Positions 22,892-36,765 of a DNA stretch of 64,000 nucleotides are shown one piece after another. The stretch lies in the NCBI RefSeq assembly GCF_039543825.1, contig NZ_BAABKM010000002.1:2698133-2762132 (forward strand), read 5' to 3'. Both the position numbers and the translations under genes were made by a program. The notes beneath the pieces were generated by a model that was not told the DNA's origin, did no database searches, and saw nothing but the letters and a program-made list of their open reading frames with translations. This stretch comes from Nocardioides conyzicola (GTDB taxonomy: Bacteria; Actinomycetota; Actinomycetes; Propionibacteriales; Nocardioidaceae). The first letter of the stretch is position 1. Each line of letters begins with the position of its first letter.

Positions 22892-24338
22892 GGAGCGCCG
22901 CTTCCTGGGGGAGGCCCGGCTGGTCGACGGTGCTGAGCCTGATCACGAAGGCGGCGCCGGGGGCGTGCTCGGGGTCGAGCTCCAAGGAGATGCCGCGCCG
23001 GGCCAGCACCTCGTGGGCCATCGCCAGGCCGACTCCCTGGCCGGACGAGCCCGGTTGGCTGTAGCCCCAGTCGAAGATCCGGGTGCGCAGCTCCTCGGGG
23101 ATGCCGGGGCCGGCGTCGGCGACGACGAGATCGACCGTGCCTCCGTCGCGCCGGGTGAAGATCCGGACCGGCGAACCCGGCGCGTGCTCGGCGGCGTTGT
23201 GCAGGAGGATGTTCAAGACCTCGGTCAGCTCGTCCGCGTCGGCCGCCACCCGGAGGTCGCACGGCTCCCACTTCACCTGCTGCCCCTGGACGGTGTGCGT
23301 CATCAGCAGGGGGCGCAGGATCTGGTCGAGGTCGACGGTCTGCGTGGACTGCCTCGGACCGGCGTGCACGAGCCGCTGGAGCCGGGCCGTCTCCTGGGCG
23401 AGCATCTCGGCGAGGTACTCCCGGTGCTGACGGGTGAGGCGGTCCTCGTGCCGGATCAGGTCGGTGGCGGAGGCGATGCCCGCGATCGTGCCCTTGACCT
23501 CGTGGAGCTGCTCCACCCCCTCCCGGGCGTGGTCGCGAAGGGTGCGCAGCTGGTGCTGGAGCTCGACGACGGCGTCGTGGTCGTCACGGACCGCCTGCCA
23601 GAGGAGGTCGAGGGACGTGGACATCACCAGCACGCAGGTGGTCAGCGCGGCGACGATCGCGATGACCGACCAGCCGGCGCTGTCGGTCAGTCCCATCGCC
23701 CCTACGACGCCGGCGACCGACCACAGGACGACCGCGGGCGCGAGCCGCCGTCGGGCCGAGGTGGGCAGGCAGGACTGCCGCCAGACGGCGACGGCGAGCA
23801 CGATGCCGATCAGCAGCAGCACCGCGCTCCCGAACCGGATCGCCGGTGCGGCGAGCTGCAACGTCCCGGGCAGGGCCTCCTCGGCCTCCCGGAGCACGAT
23901 CAGCGCGATCCCGAACCCGACGCCCAGCGGGAAGGGAGAGATCGTGACCTGGTGTGCGTCGGCGATGCTGACGAGCAGCAGCATCGCCGCGCCGAGAGCG
24001 ATCGCCGACCACAGCAGCATCGGGTCCGACATCCCCTTGGTGCCGGGCGTCACGATTACGGGAAAGCCCTGGGTCCCGACCATCGTCATGGCGGCCGCGA
24101 ACCAGGCGACGCCGGTCCGGTGGTAGATGCGGCACGCGACGCAGAGGAAGACCGCACTCGCGAGCGCGGCCGGGATCAGGAACTGGCTCGCGGCGGTCGC
24201 AGCCTGGCTCCAGGTCCGCGCACCGGCGCCGGCACCGGCACCGGTCAGCATGATGCTCGCGTACGTCGCCGTCACCAGCAGACCCACCAACCCGGCGCTT
24301 CCCGTTGCTGGTCGCCCTGCCCAGAGTGGTCTGTCCAT
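22881..24338 (-). CDS. Sensor histidine kinase with multi-helix membrane sensor
   Basis: 485 aa. About eight hydrophobic helices (15-240) with short loops, a dimerisation helix carrying His279 (LHEVKG), and a GHKL ATPase domain: N box NILLHNAAEHAPG, G1 DAGPGIP, G2 GQGVGLAMAH. There is no extracytoplasmic sensor of any size, so the signal is probably membrane-related. It is transcribed with the response regulator at 22154. The pair lies beside the Pst cassette but is not a PhoR-type kinase, and no functional link is shown. Confidence 0.87.
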   Translation of the reverse strand: MDRPLWAGRPATGSAGLVGLLVTATYASIMLTGAGAGAGARTWSQAATAASQFLIPAALASAVFLCVACRIYHRTGVAWFAAAMTMVGTQGFPVIVTPGTKGMSDPMLLWSAIALGAAMLLLVSIADAHQVTISPFPLGVGFGIALIVLREAEEALPGTLQLAAPAIRFGSAVLLLIGIVLAVAVWRQSCLPTSARRRLAPAVVLWSVAGVVGAMGLTDSAGWSVIAIVAALTTCVLVMSTSLDLLWQAVRDDHDAVVELQHQLRTLRDHAREGVEQLHEVKGTIAGIASATDLIRHEDRLTRQHREYLAEMLAQETARLQRLVHAGPRQSTQTVDLDQILRPLLMTHTVQGQQVKWEPCDLRVAADADELTEVLNILLHNAAEHAPGSPVRIFTRRDGGTVDLVVADAGPGIPEELRTRIFDWGYSQPGSSGQGVGLAMAHEVLARRGISLELDPEHAPGAAFVIRLSTVDQPGLPQEAALLAH

Positions 24339-24929
24339 CCCCGGTCCCCGATCCCCGATCCCCGTCTCGGGGAGAGTGCTCGCCCCCGAGTGTCTCCACC
24401 CGCTGACCCGATCGCGGGTGCGGGATGCCGTAAGTCCGTCGGCTCCCTACCACCTTCCTAGCCCGCGGTCCTGACGAGGGCGAGCGATGACGGAAACCAT
24501 GCCGAATTTTGGGGATACGGACGCAAATGTCGACGTCACACGTCCGATTCGGCCCGAACTTCTCCCGCGCACGAGGGGGGCTCACCAGCCGCAGTCACCC
24601 ACCTGATGCCGAGTCGTGAGCGACAACTCAAAGAGAGGACGGCGACGACCATGTGGGGGAACATGGCACCGCCGAGTGGGGCTCTCCCTCCCAGTGCTGC
24701 GGCTGGTGAGCAGCACAGCTCCCACCTGCTCGTCCAGCATCCGCCATGTCCGCACGTCTGTGCATCATCAAATTGAAGCAACGACGGTGAGCAACGACGG
24801 TGAGGTGCCGGCGCGGCGCCGCCGTGTCGGTGCCCCGCCGTAGACTTGATGGACCACCCCCTGCCACTCGCTGGCCGGGGGCTCTCGTGTTGTCCGCACC
24901 ACCGTTCCCGCACCACCGATGGAGTCCCT
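24339..24929. other. Gene-poor region between the kinase (minus) and mfd (plus), with short repeats
   Basis: About 590 nt, including the upstream regions of two divergent genes. Near the kinase start is a GATCCCC-type tandem (24348-24363). At 24777-24803 the 13-nt word GCAACGACGGTGA occurs twice in tandem. TAGACT at 24841-24846 is a possible -10 for mfd, giving a leader of about 80 nt. Short open frames here have no ribosome-binding site or recognisable content, and I do not call them genes. Confidence 0.5.
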
Positions 24930-28492
<3,563 letters not shown>

Positions 28493-28496
<4 letters not shown>

Positions 28497-29173
28497 CGCG
28501 CGTGTCCCCCCGACTGTGCACCGGTGCCGTCCTCGCGGCCGCCTCCGCGGTGCTGCTGACCGGCTGCGGCGCCGTACCCGACCTCAACCCGGGCGTGGCC
28601 GTCAGCGTCGGCGACGACACCGTGACGACGCGCCACGTCGCCGACCTCGCGGCGGACTACTGCAAGGCCGCCGCACCCCAGCTCCAGGGGCAGGCGCTGT
28701 CGCGGCACTACCTCAACGGGCGGGTCGCGGGCAGCCTCGCGGTGCGGTCGGCAGCCGACCAGATGCTGGCCGACCACGACGTCGAGGTCGACGCGTCGTA
28801 CGCCGCCGCGGTCAAGCAGGCCGAGGCGCAGCTCAAGGACATGACCGGCGCCCAGCGCGACGCGATCGTCGAGGTGCAGGGCAGCTCGGTGTACGTCGCA
28901 GCCGCGGAGATCGCCGTCGGCAAGGCGGTGCTGGGCTCGTCGGCGTCGGACGACGAGGTGAAGGCCGCGGGCCAGAAGGAGTTCCTCGCCTGGCTCGACG
29001 ACCACGACGTCCGGATCGACCCGCGCTACGGCGTCGCGATCGAGAAGGGCGAGGCGGTCCTCAAGGACACCAGCCTCTCCCACGCGGTGAGCGGGACGGC
29101 CAAGCAGGCCGACGCCACGACGCCCGACAGCACGTACGCCGCGACGCTGCCGCCGACCCAGCGCTGCGGATGA
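28493..29173 (+). CDS. SurA-N-like lipoprotein
   Basis: 226-aa predicted lipoprotein: signal peptide with lipobox LLTGC (Cys about 23), then a helical domain (VSVGDDTVTTRHVADLAADYC...) resembling the N-terminal part of SurA/peptidyl-prolyl isomerase-type chaperones, without a recognisable isomerase domain. It lies directly after mfd and before mazG with 4-nt overlaps. The mfd, SurA-like lipoprotein, MazG order is common in actinobacteria. Probably an extracytoplasmic chaperone (inference). GTG start with GGAG 5 nt upstream; a second GTG lies 9 nt downstream. Confidence 0.82.
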
Positions 29174-29757
29174 GCCCGGCCGCAGGCGAGCCGCTCCTCG
29201 AGTTCCTCGAGGTGATGCGTCGCCTGCGCGCGGAGTGCGCCTGGAAGGCCGGTCAGACGCACCGGTCGCTGGCGCGCTACCTGCTCGAGGAGACCCACGA
29301 GACGCTCGAGGCGATCGACACCGGTGACGCCGCGCTGCTCCGGGAGGAGCTCGGCGACCTGCTGCTCCAGGTCTACTTCCACGCGGTGATCGCCGAGGAG
29401 ACCGGCGAGTTCACGCTCGACGACGTGGCGGGCGACATCATCACCAAGATGCGCCGCCGCAACCCCCACGTCTTCGCCGACGCACCCGGCGGCACTCCCG
29501 GCGAGATCAACGAGGCCTGGGAGGCGATCAAGGCCACCGAGAAGCAGCGCGACTCCGTGACCGACGGCATCCCGCCCACGCTCCCGGCGCTGCTCTACGC
29601 CGACAAGGTGCTGGACCGGCTCGCCCGTGCCGGTGCGGAGGCCCCGTCGCCCGGCGACGACCTGGGCGACCGTCTGCTCGCGCTGGTGGCCGAGGCGCGC
29701 GTGTCGGGGACCGATCCGGAACAGGCTCTGCGCGACGCCGTCCGTCGGCTGCTGTAG
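29170..29757 (+). CDS. mazG: MazG-family nucleoside triphosphate pyrophosphohydrolase
   Basis: 195-aa house-cleaning enzyme hydrolysing (d)NTPs to NMP and pyrophosphate. MazG metal-binding helices: EETHETLEAID, EELGDLLLQVYFHA, and NPHVFAD followed by EINEAWEAIKATEK. A single MazG domain with a short helical tail, as in other actinobacteria. ATG overlaps the lipoprotein stop (ATGA). Confidence 0.93.
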   Translation: MSPAAGEPLLEFLEVMRRLRAECAWKAGQTHRSLARYLLEETHETLEAIDTGDAALLREELGDLLLQVYFHAVIAEETGEFTLDDVAGDIITKMRRRNPHVFADAPGGTPGEINEAWEAIKATEKQRDSVTDGIPPTLPALLYADKVLDRLARAGAEAPSPGDDLGDRLLALVAEARVSGTDPEQALRDAVRRLL

Positions 29758-29785
29758 GGCCGACGGGTGGCCTAGGGTCGTCGAC

Positions 29786-30166
29786 ATGTCACGGGTACTG
29801 ATCGTCGAGGACGACGTCGACGTGCGCGACTGGATCGCGCACTGCATGCTCCACGACGGCGACGAGATCCGTGGCGTGACCGACGGCCGGCGGCTGCGAG
29901 CGCTGCACGAGGAGGAGGCGGACTACCGGCCGGACCTCGTGCTGATGGACTACGCCCTGCCGGACACCAACGGGGTCGACCTGCTGGCCGAGCTCCGGGG
30001 CTTCTGGCCGGACGTGCCGGCGGTCTTCGTGACGGTGCAGTGGACCGGCGAGATCATCGACCGCATCGCCCGGACCGGGTCTGAGCGCATCGCGAAGCCC
30101 TTCAACCCCGATGACCTCCGGGCGGCGGCGCGCCGGGCGCTCGCGACCGGGAGGACCTCGGAGTGA
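29786..30166 (+). CDS. Single-domain (CheY-like) response regulator
   Basis: 126 aa, receiver only: VEDD (8-10), phospho-acceptor Asp55 (VLMDYALPD), Thr in VFVTVQW, Lys in RIAKPFN. With no output domain it may relay phosphate or act by protein contact. TAGGGT (29773-29778) lies 7 nt before the ATG, which fits leaderless transcription. GTGA overlap with the following kinase gene. Confidence 0.9.
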   Translation: MSRVLIVEDDVDVRDWIAHCMLHDGDEIRGVTDGRRLRALHEEEADYRPDLVLMDYALPDTNGVDLLAELRGFWPDVPAVFVTVQWTGEIIDRIARTGSERIAKPFNPDDLRAAARRALATGRTSE

Positions 30167-32205
30167 ACCGGGTACGCCTGCTCGACCTCGGAGCGTTCGC
30201 AGGCTACTTCGTCCTTGCGGCCTACCTGGGTCGGCAGGCGGTCGTCGAGGGGAGCGGCCTCGCGCTCGTCTGGCCGGCGGCCGGCGTCGCGGCGGCCTGG
30301 CTGGCGGTGACCGGCTGGCGACGCTGGGTCGTCGTGGACTCCCTCGGGGTCCTCGTGCTGACGTGGGGCGTGTACGTCGCGACCGGGACCTCGGCCGGCA
30401 TCGCGATCGCCCTCGCGATCGCCATGGTGGTGCAGGCCCTGGTGTTCGGGCTGCTGGTCAGCCGGTGGTGCCCGGCCTGGTGGGGCTTCGGTGCGGAGCC
30501 GCCCCCCGGCGTCCAACGGCTGCGCGAGCTCGGCGTGCTGCTGGCGGCGGCGTTCGCGTCGGCGGTCGTCTCCGCCCTGGTCGGGCCGGTCGCCGTGATC
30601 GTCCTCGTGGCCGACGCCGACTGGTCGGTGCTCGTCTCGTGGGTCATCCGCAACTCGATCGGGATCGTCGCGATCTTCCCGCTCTCGCTGCTGGCCCGCA
30701 ACGCCGCCCGGGCCAGCTCCCCGGGCCGGAACCCCGCACCCTTCGGGCCCCACCGGGGCAGCACGGTCGAGTTCGTCGCGCTGGTCGTCGGCAGCCTCAC
30801 CGTGGGGTGGCTGATCTTCTGGGTCAACGACAGCCTCCCGATCCCGTTCCTGCTGCTGGCGACGTCGGTCTGGGCCGGCACCCGCTTCTCGCCGTGGGTC
30901 GCCGACGTCCACGCCCTGCTGATCGCCGCCGGGGTGGTGGTCTCCACGGTGCTGGACGAGGGACCGTTCGCGGCGATCTCCGACCCGGTCTCCGAGGTGC
31001 TCGCCGTCCAGGCGTACGTCGGCCTCGCGGTCGTGCTCACCCTGGCCTTGTCCGTCGGCCGGCGGGAGAGCGTCGCCCTCGTCCAGCGGATCGCCGCCTC
31101 CGAGCGCACGGCGATCGAGCAGGCCGCGACGATGCGCACGATCCTCGACACCATGGCCGACGGCGTCAGCGTCGTCGACGACGCCGGCGAGATCGTCCTG
31201 CGCAATCCCGCCGCCGACCGCCTGGTGGGCGAGGTGCGCCGTACCGAGGCCGGCGAGCTGGACCTGGCGGCCTACGACATGCGGCACCCCGACGGCACGG
31301 CGGTGACCGCCGAGGACTCGCCGGTCACCCGCGCACTCGCGGGCGAGCTGGTCGACCCCATCGACGTCGTCCTCCGCAACGCCGTGGCACCCGACGGTCG
31401 GATGGTGCAGCTCACGGCCCGCCCGATCCCCGACAGCGACCCCCCGCTCGTCGTCATCGTCTTCCACGACGTCACCGCCGACCGCCGCGAGCGCGACGAG
31501 CTGGCGTCGTTCGCGGGAGTCGTCGCGCACGACCTGCTCAACCCCCTCACGGTCGTGGAGGGATGGTCGGAGACGCTCCTCGAGACGGCCCAGGCCGGGG
31601 TCGTCGTGCCCCCGGAGAAGCAGGTCGTCCAGCTCGAGCGCATCCGGCGCGCGGCGCAGCGCATGCAGAACCTCATCAGCGACCTGCTCGCCTACACGAC
31701 CGCGCGCGACCTGCGGATCACCCCCGTGCGCGTCGACCTCGCCGCGATGGCCCTGGACGTCGCCCGCTCCCGGGTCGAGGCGAGCCGGGTGAGCGACCAG
31801 CCGCCACCGGTGATCACCGTGGACCCGGCGCTGCCCGACGTGCTCGCCGAGCCGGTGCTGCTGCGCCAGGTGATCGACAACCTGGTCGGCAACGCGGTCA
31901 AGTACGTCGCGCCGGGCGTCTGCCCGGAGATCGAGGTGCGGGGTCGCCTGGTCGACGGCGACGACGGGCCGTTGGTGCTGGTCGAGGTCGTCGACAACGG
32001 GATCGGCATCCCGGCCGGGCAGCACACGCGCGTCTTCGACACCTTCCACCGCGAGCACCGCGAGGGCTACCGCGGCACCGGCCTCGGGCTGTCGATCGTC
32101 AAGCGGATCGTCGAGCGCCACGGCGGTACGGCGTCGGCGCGGGACAACGGCGCCGGCGGGGGGACCACGATGACGGTCACCTTCCCGGCGGCCGACGTCG
32201 GCTGA
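30163..32205 (+). CDS. MASE1-PAS hybrid-free sensor histidine kinase
   Basis: 680 aa. An N-terminal MASE1-like membrane domain with about eight helices (10-300; ALVWPAAGVAAAWL and WVIRNSIGIVAIFPL are typical) is followed by a PAS domain (about 325-445: ILDTMADGVSVVDDAGEIVLRN), HisKA (FAGVVAHDLLNPLT, His about 458) and a GHKL ATPase (DNLVGNAVKYV, DNGIGIP, GTGLGLSIV). Its partner is the CheY-like protein encoded immediately upstream. Ligand unknown. Confidence 0.9.
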   Translation: MNRVRLLDLGAFAGYFVLAAYLGRQAVVEGSGLALVWPAAGVAAAWLAVTGWRRWVVVDSLGVLVLTWGVYVATGTSAGIAIALAIAMVVQALVFGLLVSRWCPAWWGFGAEPPPGVQRLRELGVLLAAAFASAVVSALVGPVAVIVLVADADWSVLVSWVIRNSIGIVAIFPLSLLARNAARASSPGRNPAPFGPHRGSTVEFVALVVGSLTVGWLIFWVNDSLPIPFLLLATSVWAGTRFSPWVADVHALLIAAGVVVSTVLDEGPFAAISDPVSEVLAVQAYVGLAVVLTLALSVGRRESVALVQRIAASERTAIEQAATMRTILDTMADGVSVVDDAGEIVLRNPAADRLVGEVRRTEAGELDLAAYDMRHPDGTAVTAEDSPVTRALAGELVDPIDVVLRNAVAPDGRMVQLTARPIPDSDPPLVVIVFHDVTADRRERDELASFAGVVAHDLLNPLTVVEGWSETLLETAQAGVVVPPEKQVVQLERIRRAAQRMQNLISDLLAYTTARDLRITPVRVDLAAMALDVARSRVEASRVSDQPPPVITVDPALPDVLAEPVLLRQVIDNLVGNAVKYVAPGVCPEIEVRGRLVDGDDGPLVLVEVVDNGIGIPAGQHTRVFDTFHREHREGYRGTGLGLSIVKRIVERHGGTASARDNGAGGGTTMTVTFPAADVG

Positions 32206-32239
32206 CGGACCTGTCCTGCTGGGACTGCCCGACCGGCAC

Positions 32240-33529
<1,290 letters not shown>

Positions 33530-33543
33530 GCGACCCTAGGAGC

Positions 33544-34113
33544 ATGCCCGAGTCTCGTCGTACGCCGTCGCGCGCCCCGCGCCCCGGCGGCCGCACCGGA
33601 CCCGGTCGGGTGGGCGCCCGCCCGGGCACGCGTTCGGGGACCGGCGAGCTCCCGGCCGTGGGCGCCGCGGCCGTCCGGCGGCGCCCGCGCCTGACCGGGC
33701 GCGCGACCGTGCTGGTGCTGGTCCTCTCCCTGCTCACGATCTCCTACGCGTCGTCGCTGCGGGCCTACCTGGACCAGCGCTCGCACATCGGCGACCTCAA
33801 GAGCCAGATCGCGCTCCGCGAGGCCCGGATCAGCGACCTCGAGCGCGAGAAGCGGCGCTGGGACGACCCGGCGTTCGTCCGCCAGCAGGCCCGCGACCTC
33901 AACTACGTGATGCCCGGCGAGACGGCGTACGTCGTGCTCGACGAGGACGGCAAGCCGCTCGACAGCGACGCCGAGCTCTCCGACCCGGCCACGATCGCGC
34001 CGAAGCAGCCGACCGCCTGGTGGTCGACGGCGTGGAAGTCGGTGGAGCTCGCCGGTCACCCGCCGAAGGTGGACAAGCAGAAGCCGGCGACCAAGATCGA
34101 CGAGACGCCCTGA
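33544..34113 (+). CDS. FtsB/DivIC-family septum formation initiator
   Basis: 189-aa bitopic membrane protein: an Arg/Pro-rich cytoplasmic N-terminus (1-55), one membrane helix (about 56-76), a coiled coil (about 80-112, LKSQIALREARISDLEREK), then the WDDPAFVRQQARDLNYVMPGE segment typical of DivIC/FtsB proteins of the divisome. Position right after eno matches the actinobacterial arrangement (as in mycobacteria, where the protein next to eno is a FtsB homologue). Confidence 0.92.
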   Translation: MPESRRTPSRAPRPGGRTGPGRVGARPGTRSGTGELPAVGAAAVRRRPRLTGRATVLVLVLSLLTISYASSLRAYLDQRSHIGDLKSQIALREARISDLEREKRRWDDPAFVRQQARDLNYVMPGETAYVVLDEDGKPLDSDAELSDPATIAPKQPTAWWSTAWKSVELAGHPPKVDKQKPATKIDETP

Positions 34114-34125
34114 GAAGATGGGGCC

Positions 34126-34608
34126 GTGATCGACCCCTCCGACGTCTCCGCCATCGAAGCCCAGCTCGGCCGGGAGCCGCGTGCCATCCACGAGGTCGGC
34201 CACCGGTGCCCGTGCGGCAACCCCGACGTCGTCACGACGGAGCCGCGGCTGCCCAACGGGACGCCCTTCCCCACGACGTACTACCTGACCTGCCCCCGCG
34301 CGGCCTCGCGGATCGGCACCCTCGAGGGCTCGGGCCTGATGAAGGAGATGCAGGACCGGCTCGCTGATGACCCGAACCTGGCCGCGGCGTACCGCGCGGC
34401 GCACGAGCGCTACCTGGCGGCGCGGGCGGAGCTCGGTGACGTCCCCGAGATCGAGGGCATCTCGGCCGGCGGCATGCCCGACCGCGTGAAGTGCCTGCAC
34501 GTCCTCGCCGGGCAGTCGCTGGCGCAGGGTCGCGGGGTGAACCCGTTGGGCGACGAGGTGCTCGACGAGCTCGGCGAGTGGTGGAAGTCCGGTCCCTGCG
34601 TTGGGTGA
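34126..34608 (+). CDS. DUF501-domain protein
   Basis: 160-aa cytoplasmic protein of the DUF501 family. A Cys-containing motif RCPCGNPDV (about 27-35), LPNGTPFPTTYYLTCP, and the C-terminal MPDRVKCLHVLAGQSLAQGRGVNP are the conserved blocks, so metal binding is plausible. Function unknown. It sits between the FtsB-like gene and ppx, as in related genomes. GTG start; the 3' end overlaps ppx by 8 nt. Confidence 0.92.
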   Translation: MIDPSDVSAIEAQLGREPRAIHEVGHRCPCGNPDVVTTEPRLPNGTPFPTTYYLTCPRAASRIGTLEGSGLMKEMQDRLADDPNLAAAYRAAHERYLAARAELGDVPEIEGISAGGMPDRVKCLHVLAGQSLAQGRGVNPLGDEVLDELGEWWKSGPCVG

Positions 34609-35506
34609 CCACGTCGCCGCCATCGACTGCGGCACCAACACGATCAAGCTGCTGATCGGCGCGCTGCCCGCCGTCGACGTCCGCGAGATGCGGATGGTCC
34701 GGCTCGGGCAGGACCTCGACCGCACCGGGCGGATCTCCGACGAGGCGCTGGTGCGGGCGTTCGCCGCGATCGACGAGTACGCCGGGCTGATCCGGTCGTA
34801 CGGCGTCCCTCCTGAGCGGGTGCGCTTCGTGGCGACCTCGGCGTCGCGGGACGCGTCGAACGCCGACGTCTTCGTGGCCGGCGTGCGCTCCCGGCTCGGC
34901 GTCGAGCCCGAGGTGGTGTCGGGTGACGTGGAGGCGGGGCTGTCGTTCGACGGGGCGGTGCGCAACCTGCGGGTGCCGCCCGCGACCCCGGCGCTGGTCG
35001 TCGACATCGGCGGCGGCTCGACCGAGCTGATCCTCGGCTCGACCGCCCCCGACTCGTCGTACTCGATGGACATCGGCTCGGTGCGCCTCCACGAGCGGCA
35101 CCTGCACTCCGACCCGCCGACCGCCGCGGAGATCGCCGCGTGCGTGGCCGACATCGACGCCCACCTCGACGCCTGCCCGGTCTCGCCCGCGGACGCCGCG
35201 ACCGTGGTCGGCGTCGCCGGCACGGTGACCCAGCTCGCCGCCGTGGCGCTCGACCTGCCGGCGTACTCCCGCTCCGACGTGGACCAGCTCGTGCTGCCGG
35301 TCGAGCAGGTCGTCGCCACCGTCGAGCGCCTGCTGGCGATGACCGTCGCCGAGAGGCTCGCCCTCCCTGCCATGCACCCCGGCCGCGCCGACGTCATCGG
35401 GGCCGGCGTGCTGATCCTCGACCGGGTCCTGCGCCGTACCCACGTCCCGTCCCTGGTCGTCTCGGACTCCGACATCCTCGACGGGATCGCGTGGTCGATC
35501 GGCTGA
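34601..35506 (+). CDS. Ppx/GppA-family exopolyphosphatase
   Basis: 301-aa phosphatase acting on polyphosphate or pppGpp: sugar-kinase/Hsp70-fold phosphate-1 loop DCGTNTIKLLI, VRFVATSASRDA, the VVDIGGGSTELILG phosphate-2 loop, and GVAGTVTQLAA. This is the short two-domain form common in actinobacteria. The start is probably TTG at 34601, inside the DUF501 gene; no better in-frame start lies near. Its substrate connects with the phosphate theme of the first 21 kb, but nothing shows joint regulation. Confidence 0.92.
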   Translation: MGDHVAAIDCGTNTIKLLIGALPAVDVREMRMVRLGQDLDRTGRISDEALVRAFAAIDEYAGLIRSYGVPPERVRFVATSASRDASNADVFVAGVRSRLGVEPEVVSGDVEAGLSFDGAVRNLRVPPATPALVVDIGGGSTELILGSTAPDSSYSMDIGSVRLHERHLHSDPPTAAEIAACVADIDAHLDACPVSPADAATVVGVAGTVTQLAAVALDLPAYSRSDVDQLVLPVEQVVATVERLLAMTVAERLALPAMHPGRADVIGAGVLILDRVLRRTHVPSLVVSDSDILDGIAWSIG

Positions 35507-35521
35507 CGGCCGGCGGCATAC

Positions 35522-35574
35522 CCACGGTCGAGTTGGTCGTGGTGAGGCCCCTGAGACAACCAACTCGTCCGTGG
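35522..35574. terminator. Long imperfect hairpin after ppx
   Basis: A 16-nt arm (35522-35537) pairs with 35559-35574 with a single mismatch; the loop is 21 nt. It lies 15 nt after the ppx stop with no T-run. A rho-independent-type terminator of the GC-rich kind is likely. Confidence 0.55.
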
Positions 35575-35625
35575 CTATCGGTCCGTGGCGGGTTTGACCT
35601 CCACCCACCCGGGCACCGGAAGCCC

Positions 35626-35862
35626 ATGAGCAAAAGCAGCCTGTTGATCGGTGTCGCCATCGGCTACGTCCTCGGGTCCCGTGCGGGCCACGAGCGGTAC
35701 GAGCAGATCAAGTCCGGCGCGAGCAAGGTCGCGCAGAACCCGAAGGTGCAGGCCGCCGCCGGCCGCGCCCAGGAGGCCGTGGGCCAGCAGGCCGCCGCCG
35801 TCGCTGACGTCGCCAAGGAGAAGGCCAAGGAGAAGGTCGCCTCCGCGACCCACCGGTCCTAG
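35626..35862 (+). CDS. Small YtxH-like protein
   Basis: 78 aa: a short hydrophobic glycine-containing N-terminus (LLIGVAIGYVLGSRAG, about 6-21) followed by an amphipathic, Ala/Lys/Gln-rich helix (YEQIKSGASKVAQNP to the end). This is the shape of YtxH/gas-vesicle-like stress proteins, whose role is unclear. It lies after the hairpin downstream of ppx. Confidence 0.75.
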   Translation: MSKSSLLIGVAIGYVLGSRAGHERYEQIKSGASKVAQNPKVQAAAGRAQEAVGQQAAAVADVAKEKAKEKVASATHRS

Positions 35863-35877
35863 CCTCATCATGAGGCC

Positions 35878-36669
35878 GTGACCCACGTCCCTCCCGGCAC
35901 CGGCTGGCCCGGCGACCCCGCGACGCCCGAGACCCCGGTGGCGAGCACGAGAGCGCAGGTAAGCCGGCTCGCGCGCACCGATGACCTCTCCGAGCTCGAC
36001 GCCCGGGTCTCCGTGTGCCGCGCCTGCCCCCGGTTGGTCCGGTGGCGCGAGGACGTCGCGCGGGACAAGCGCGCGGCGTTCCGCGACGAGACCTACTGGG
36101 GCCGCCCCATCCCCGGCTGGGGCTCGCCCACCCCGCGCATCCTCATCGTGGGACTCGCCCCGGCCGCGCACGGCGCCAACCGCACGGGCCGGGTGTTCAC
36201 CGGTGACCGCAGCGGCGACTGGCTCTTCGCGAGCCTGCACCGGGTCGGCCTGGCCCGCCTCCCGACCAGTACCTACGCCGACGACGGCCAGGAGCTGGTC
36301 GACACCCGGATGGTCGCCACCGTCCGCTGCGCCCCGCCGCAGAACAAGCCGACCGTCACCGAGCGCGACACCTGCGCCCCCTGGATCGAGGCCGAGCTCG
36401 GCCTCCTCGTCGAGCACGTCCGCGTCGTCGTGGCCCTCGGCGGCTACGGCTGGGACGCCACGCTGCGGTCGTACGCCGCGATCGGCTGGGACGTGGTCCG
36501 CCCGAAGCCCCGGTTCGGCCACGGCGCCGAGGCCCGCCTCGTGAGCGGCGACCGGGAGGTCCTCCTGCTCGGCTGCTACCACCCCAGCCAGCAGAACACC
36601 TTCACCGGTCGACTCACCGAGTCGATGACGGACGCCGTCCTCAGCCGCGCGGCGGCGTACGGCTTATAG
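35878..36669 (+). CDS. Family 5 uracil-DNA glycosylase (UdgB-like)
   Basis: 263-aa DNA repair glycosylase with a probable [4Fe-4S] cluster: [10 protein letters not shown] gives the first two Cys, with further Cys in [11 protein letters not shown] and GCYHPSQQN. Motif [20 protein letters not shown] lacks the Asp/Asn of family 1, as in family 5; motif B is HPSQQN. It removes uracil and some deaminated or oxidised bases. GTG start 15 nt after the YtxH-like gene. Confidence 0.94.
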   Translation: MTHVPPGTGWPGDPATPETPVASTRAQVSRLARTDDLSELDARVSVCRACPRLVRWREDVARDKRAAFRDETYWGRPIPGWGSPTPRILIVGLAPAAHGANRTGRVFTGDRSGDWLFASLHRVGLARLPTSTYADDGQELVDTRMVATVRCAPPQNKPTVTERDTCAPWIEAELGLLVEHVRVVVALGGYGWDATLRSYAAIGWDVVRPKPRFGHGAEARLVSGDREVLLLGCYHPSQQNTFTGRLTESMTDAVLSRAAAYGL

Positions 36670-36682
36670 GCTCCCCGCCACC

Positions 36683-36756
36683 GCCCCTGTATCCCAACCG
36701 GTAGAGGAAGCCGCCTTAAAAGCGGTTCAGTCTGGGTTCGAACCCCAGCGGGGGCA
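36683..36756 (+). tRNA. tRNA with UAA anticodon (Leu, UUA codon), short variable loop
   Basis: 74-nt cloverleaf. The 7-bp acceptor (36683-36689 with 36749-36755) has one G.T pair; the discriminator is A36756. The D stem is about 3 bp. The anticodon stem is 36710-36714 with 36722-36726, loop CTTAAAA, anticodon TAA at 36717-36719. The variable loop is only 5 nt (36727-36731). The T arm is perfect (36732-36748, loop TTCGAAC). CCA is not fully encoded. Leucine tRNAs normally have a long variable arm, so the class-I shape is odd (see findings). Confidence 0.85.
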
Positions 36757-36765
36757 CCCGAGGCG

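Noticed and set aside
24616..24843. Small open frames in the gap before mfd
   Set aside because: No ribosome-binding site, no hydrophobic or conserved pattern, and it overlaps the probable mfd promoter.
36683..36756. tRNA gene as an integration site of an island
   Set aside because: No integrase gene and no direct repeat of the tRNA 3' end seen nearby.
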